Shown: one piece after another, positions 26,789-26,827 of the stretch
Layout of the letters: each line of letters opens with the position of its first letter
How positions within the stretch are numbered: the stretch's first letter is position 1
From: Chara braunii
Lineage: Eukaryota > Streptophyta > Charophyceae > Charales > Characeae
Assembly: GCA_003427395.1 (NCBI GenBank)
Contig: BFEA01000043.1
Location: 663,189 to 690,015 of the forward strand
Length of the DNA: 26,827 bases
Direction of reading: 5' to 3'
The notes under the pieces: model-generated
What the model saw: only the letters and a program-made list of their open reading frames with translations
The model's database searches: none
Told to the model about the DNA's origin: nothing
Made by a program: the position numbers and the translations under genes

Positions 26789-26827
<39 letters not shown>
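26789..26827. repeat. Poly-C run at window end
   Basis: Thirty-nine consecutive C up to the last base. A homopolymer this long at a sequence edge is more likely a read or assembly artefact than biology, though a real G/C tract cannot be excluded. Confidence 0.9.

Noticed and set aside
26789-26827. Poly-C run as a telomere or tail signal
   Set aside because: A pure C homopolymer at the very end of the sequence is best explained as a read or assembly artefact; it has no telomeric periodicity.

Overview
This is a eukaryotic nuclear, repeat-dominated window. Two degraded LINE retrotransposons, long (TG)n, (GA)n and poly-T tracts, an assembly gap (217 N) and a terminal poly-C run point that way. 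The LINE protein style (APE-type endonuclease, RT, C-terminal CCHC, all like plant L1-clade elements) would fit a streptophyte alga or plant, but I cannot fix the species. I see no intact protein-coding gene. Every convincing coding segment is interrupted by stops or frameshifts.

Layout. 1-2440: GC-rich noncoding DNA with a strong hairpin at the left edge. 2458-2858: run of short stem-loops. 3116-4054: cluster of about eleven related stem-loops that share a nearly invariant 19-nt loop while their stems change by compensatory substitutions. 4342-4665: three diverged copies of a ~124-bp tandem repeat. 5560-5821: another run of stem-loops, then (TG)n. 6001-6400, 8161-8475 and 13601-13925: three copies of a ~320-bp structured repeat, called 'S' here. 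6433-8475 and 11701-13925: two diverged copies of a ~2-kb unit, each ending in S. The right copy alone carries a ~300-bp segment that looks like an intron end plus exon. 8641-11083, between the two units: very dense arrays of perfect, mutually unrelated stem-loops, with (GA)n, poly-T and the N gap among them. 13946-14183: a ~120-bp tandem duplication abutting a LINE. 14190-17750: minus-strand LINE, truncated at its 3' side. 18475-19225: a coding-like minus-strand segment of unknown function. 20256-26525: a plus-strand LINE with full ORF1/ORF2 architecture, pseudogenised. The two LINEs belong to one family and point away from each other.

The most unusual content is the non-LINE half. The 3.1-4.05 kb stem-loop family has conserved loops and covarying stems. 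The S repeat keeps paired segments across three diverged copies. The hairpin arrays have 9-11-bp stems at a density far above chance. Together these suggest either selected RNA (or cruciform) structure or a mutational process that keeps writing short inverted repeats. The annotation comes from reading alone; no searches or folding programs were run.
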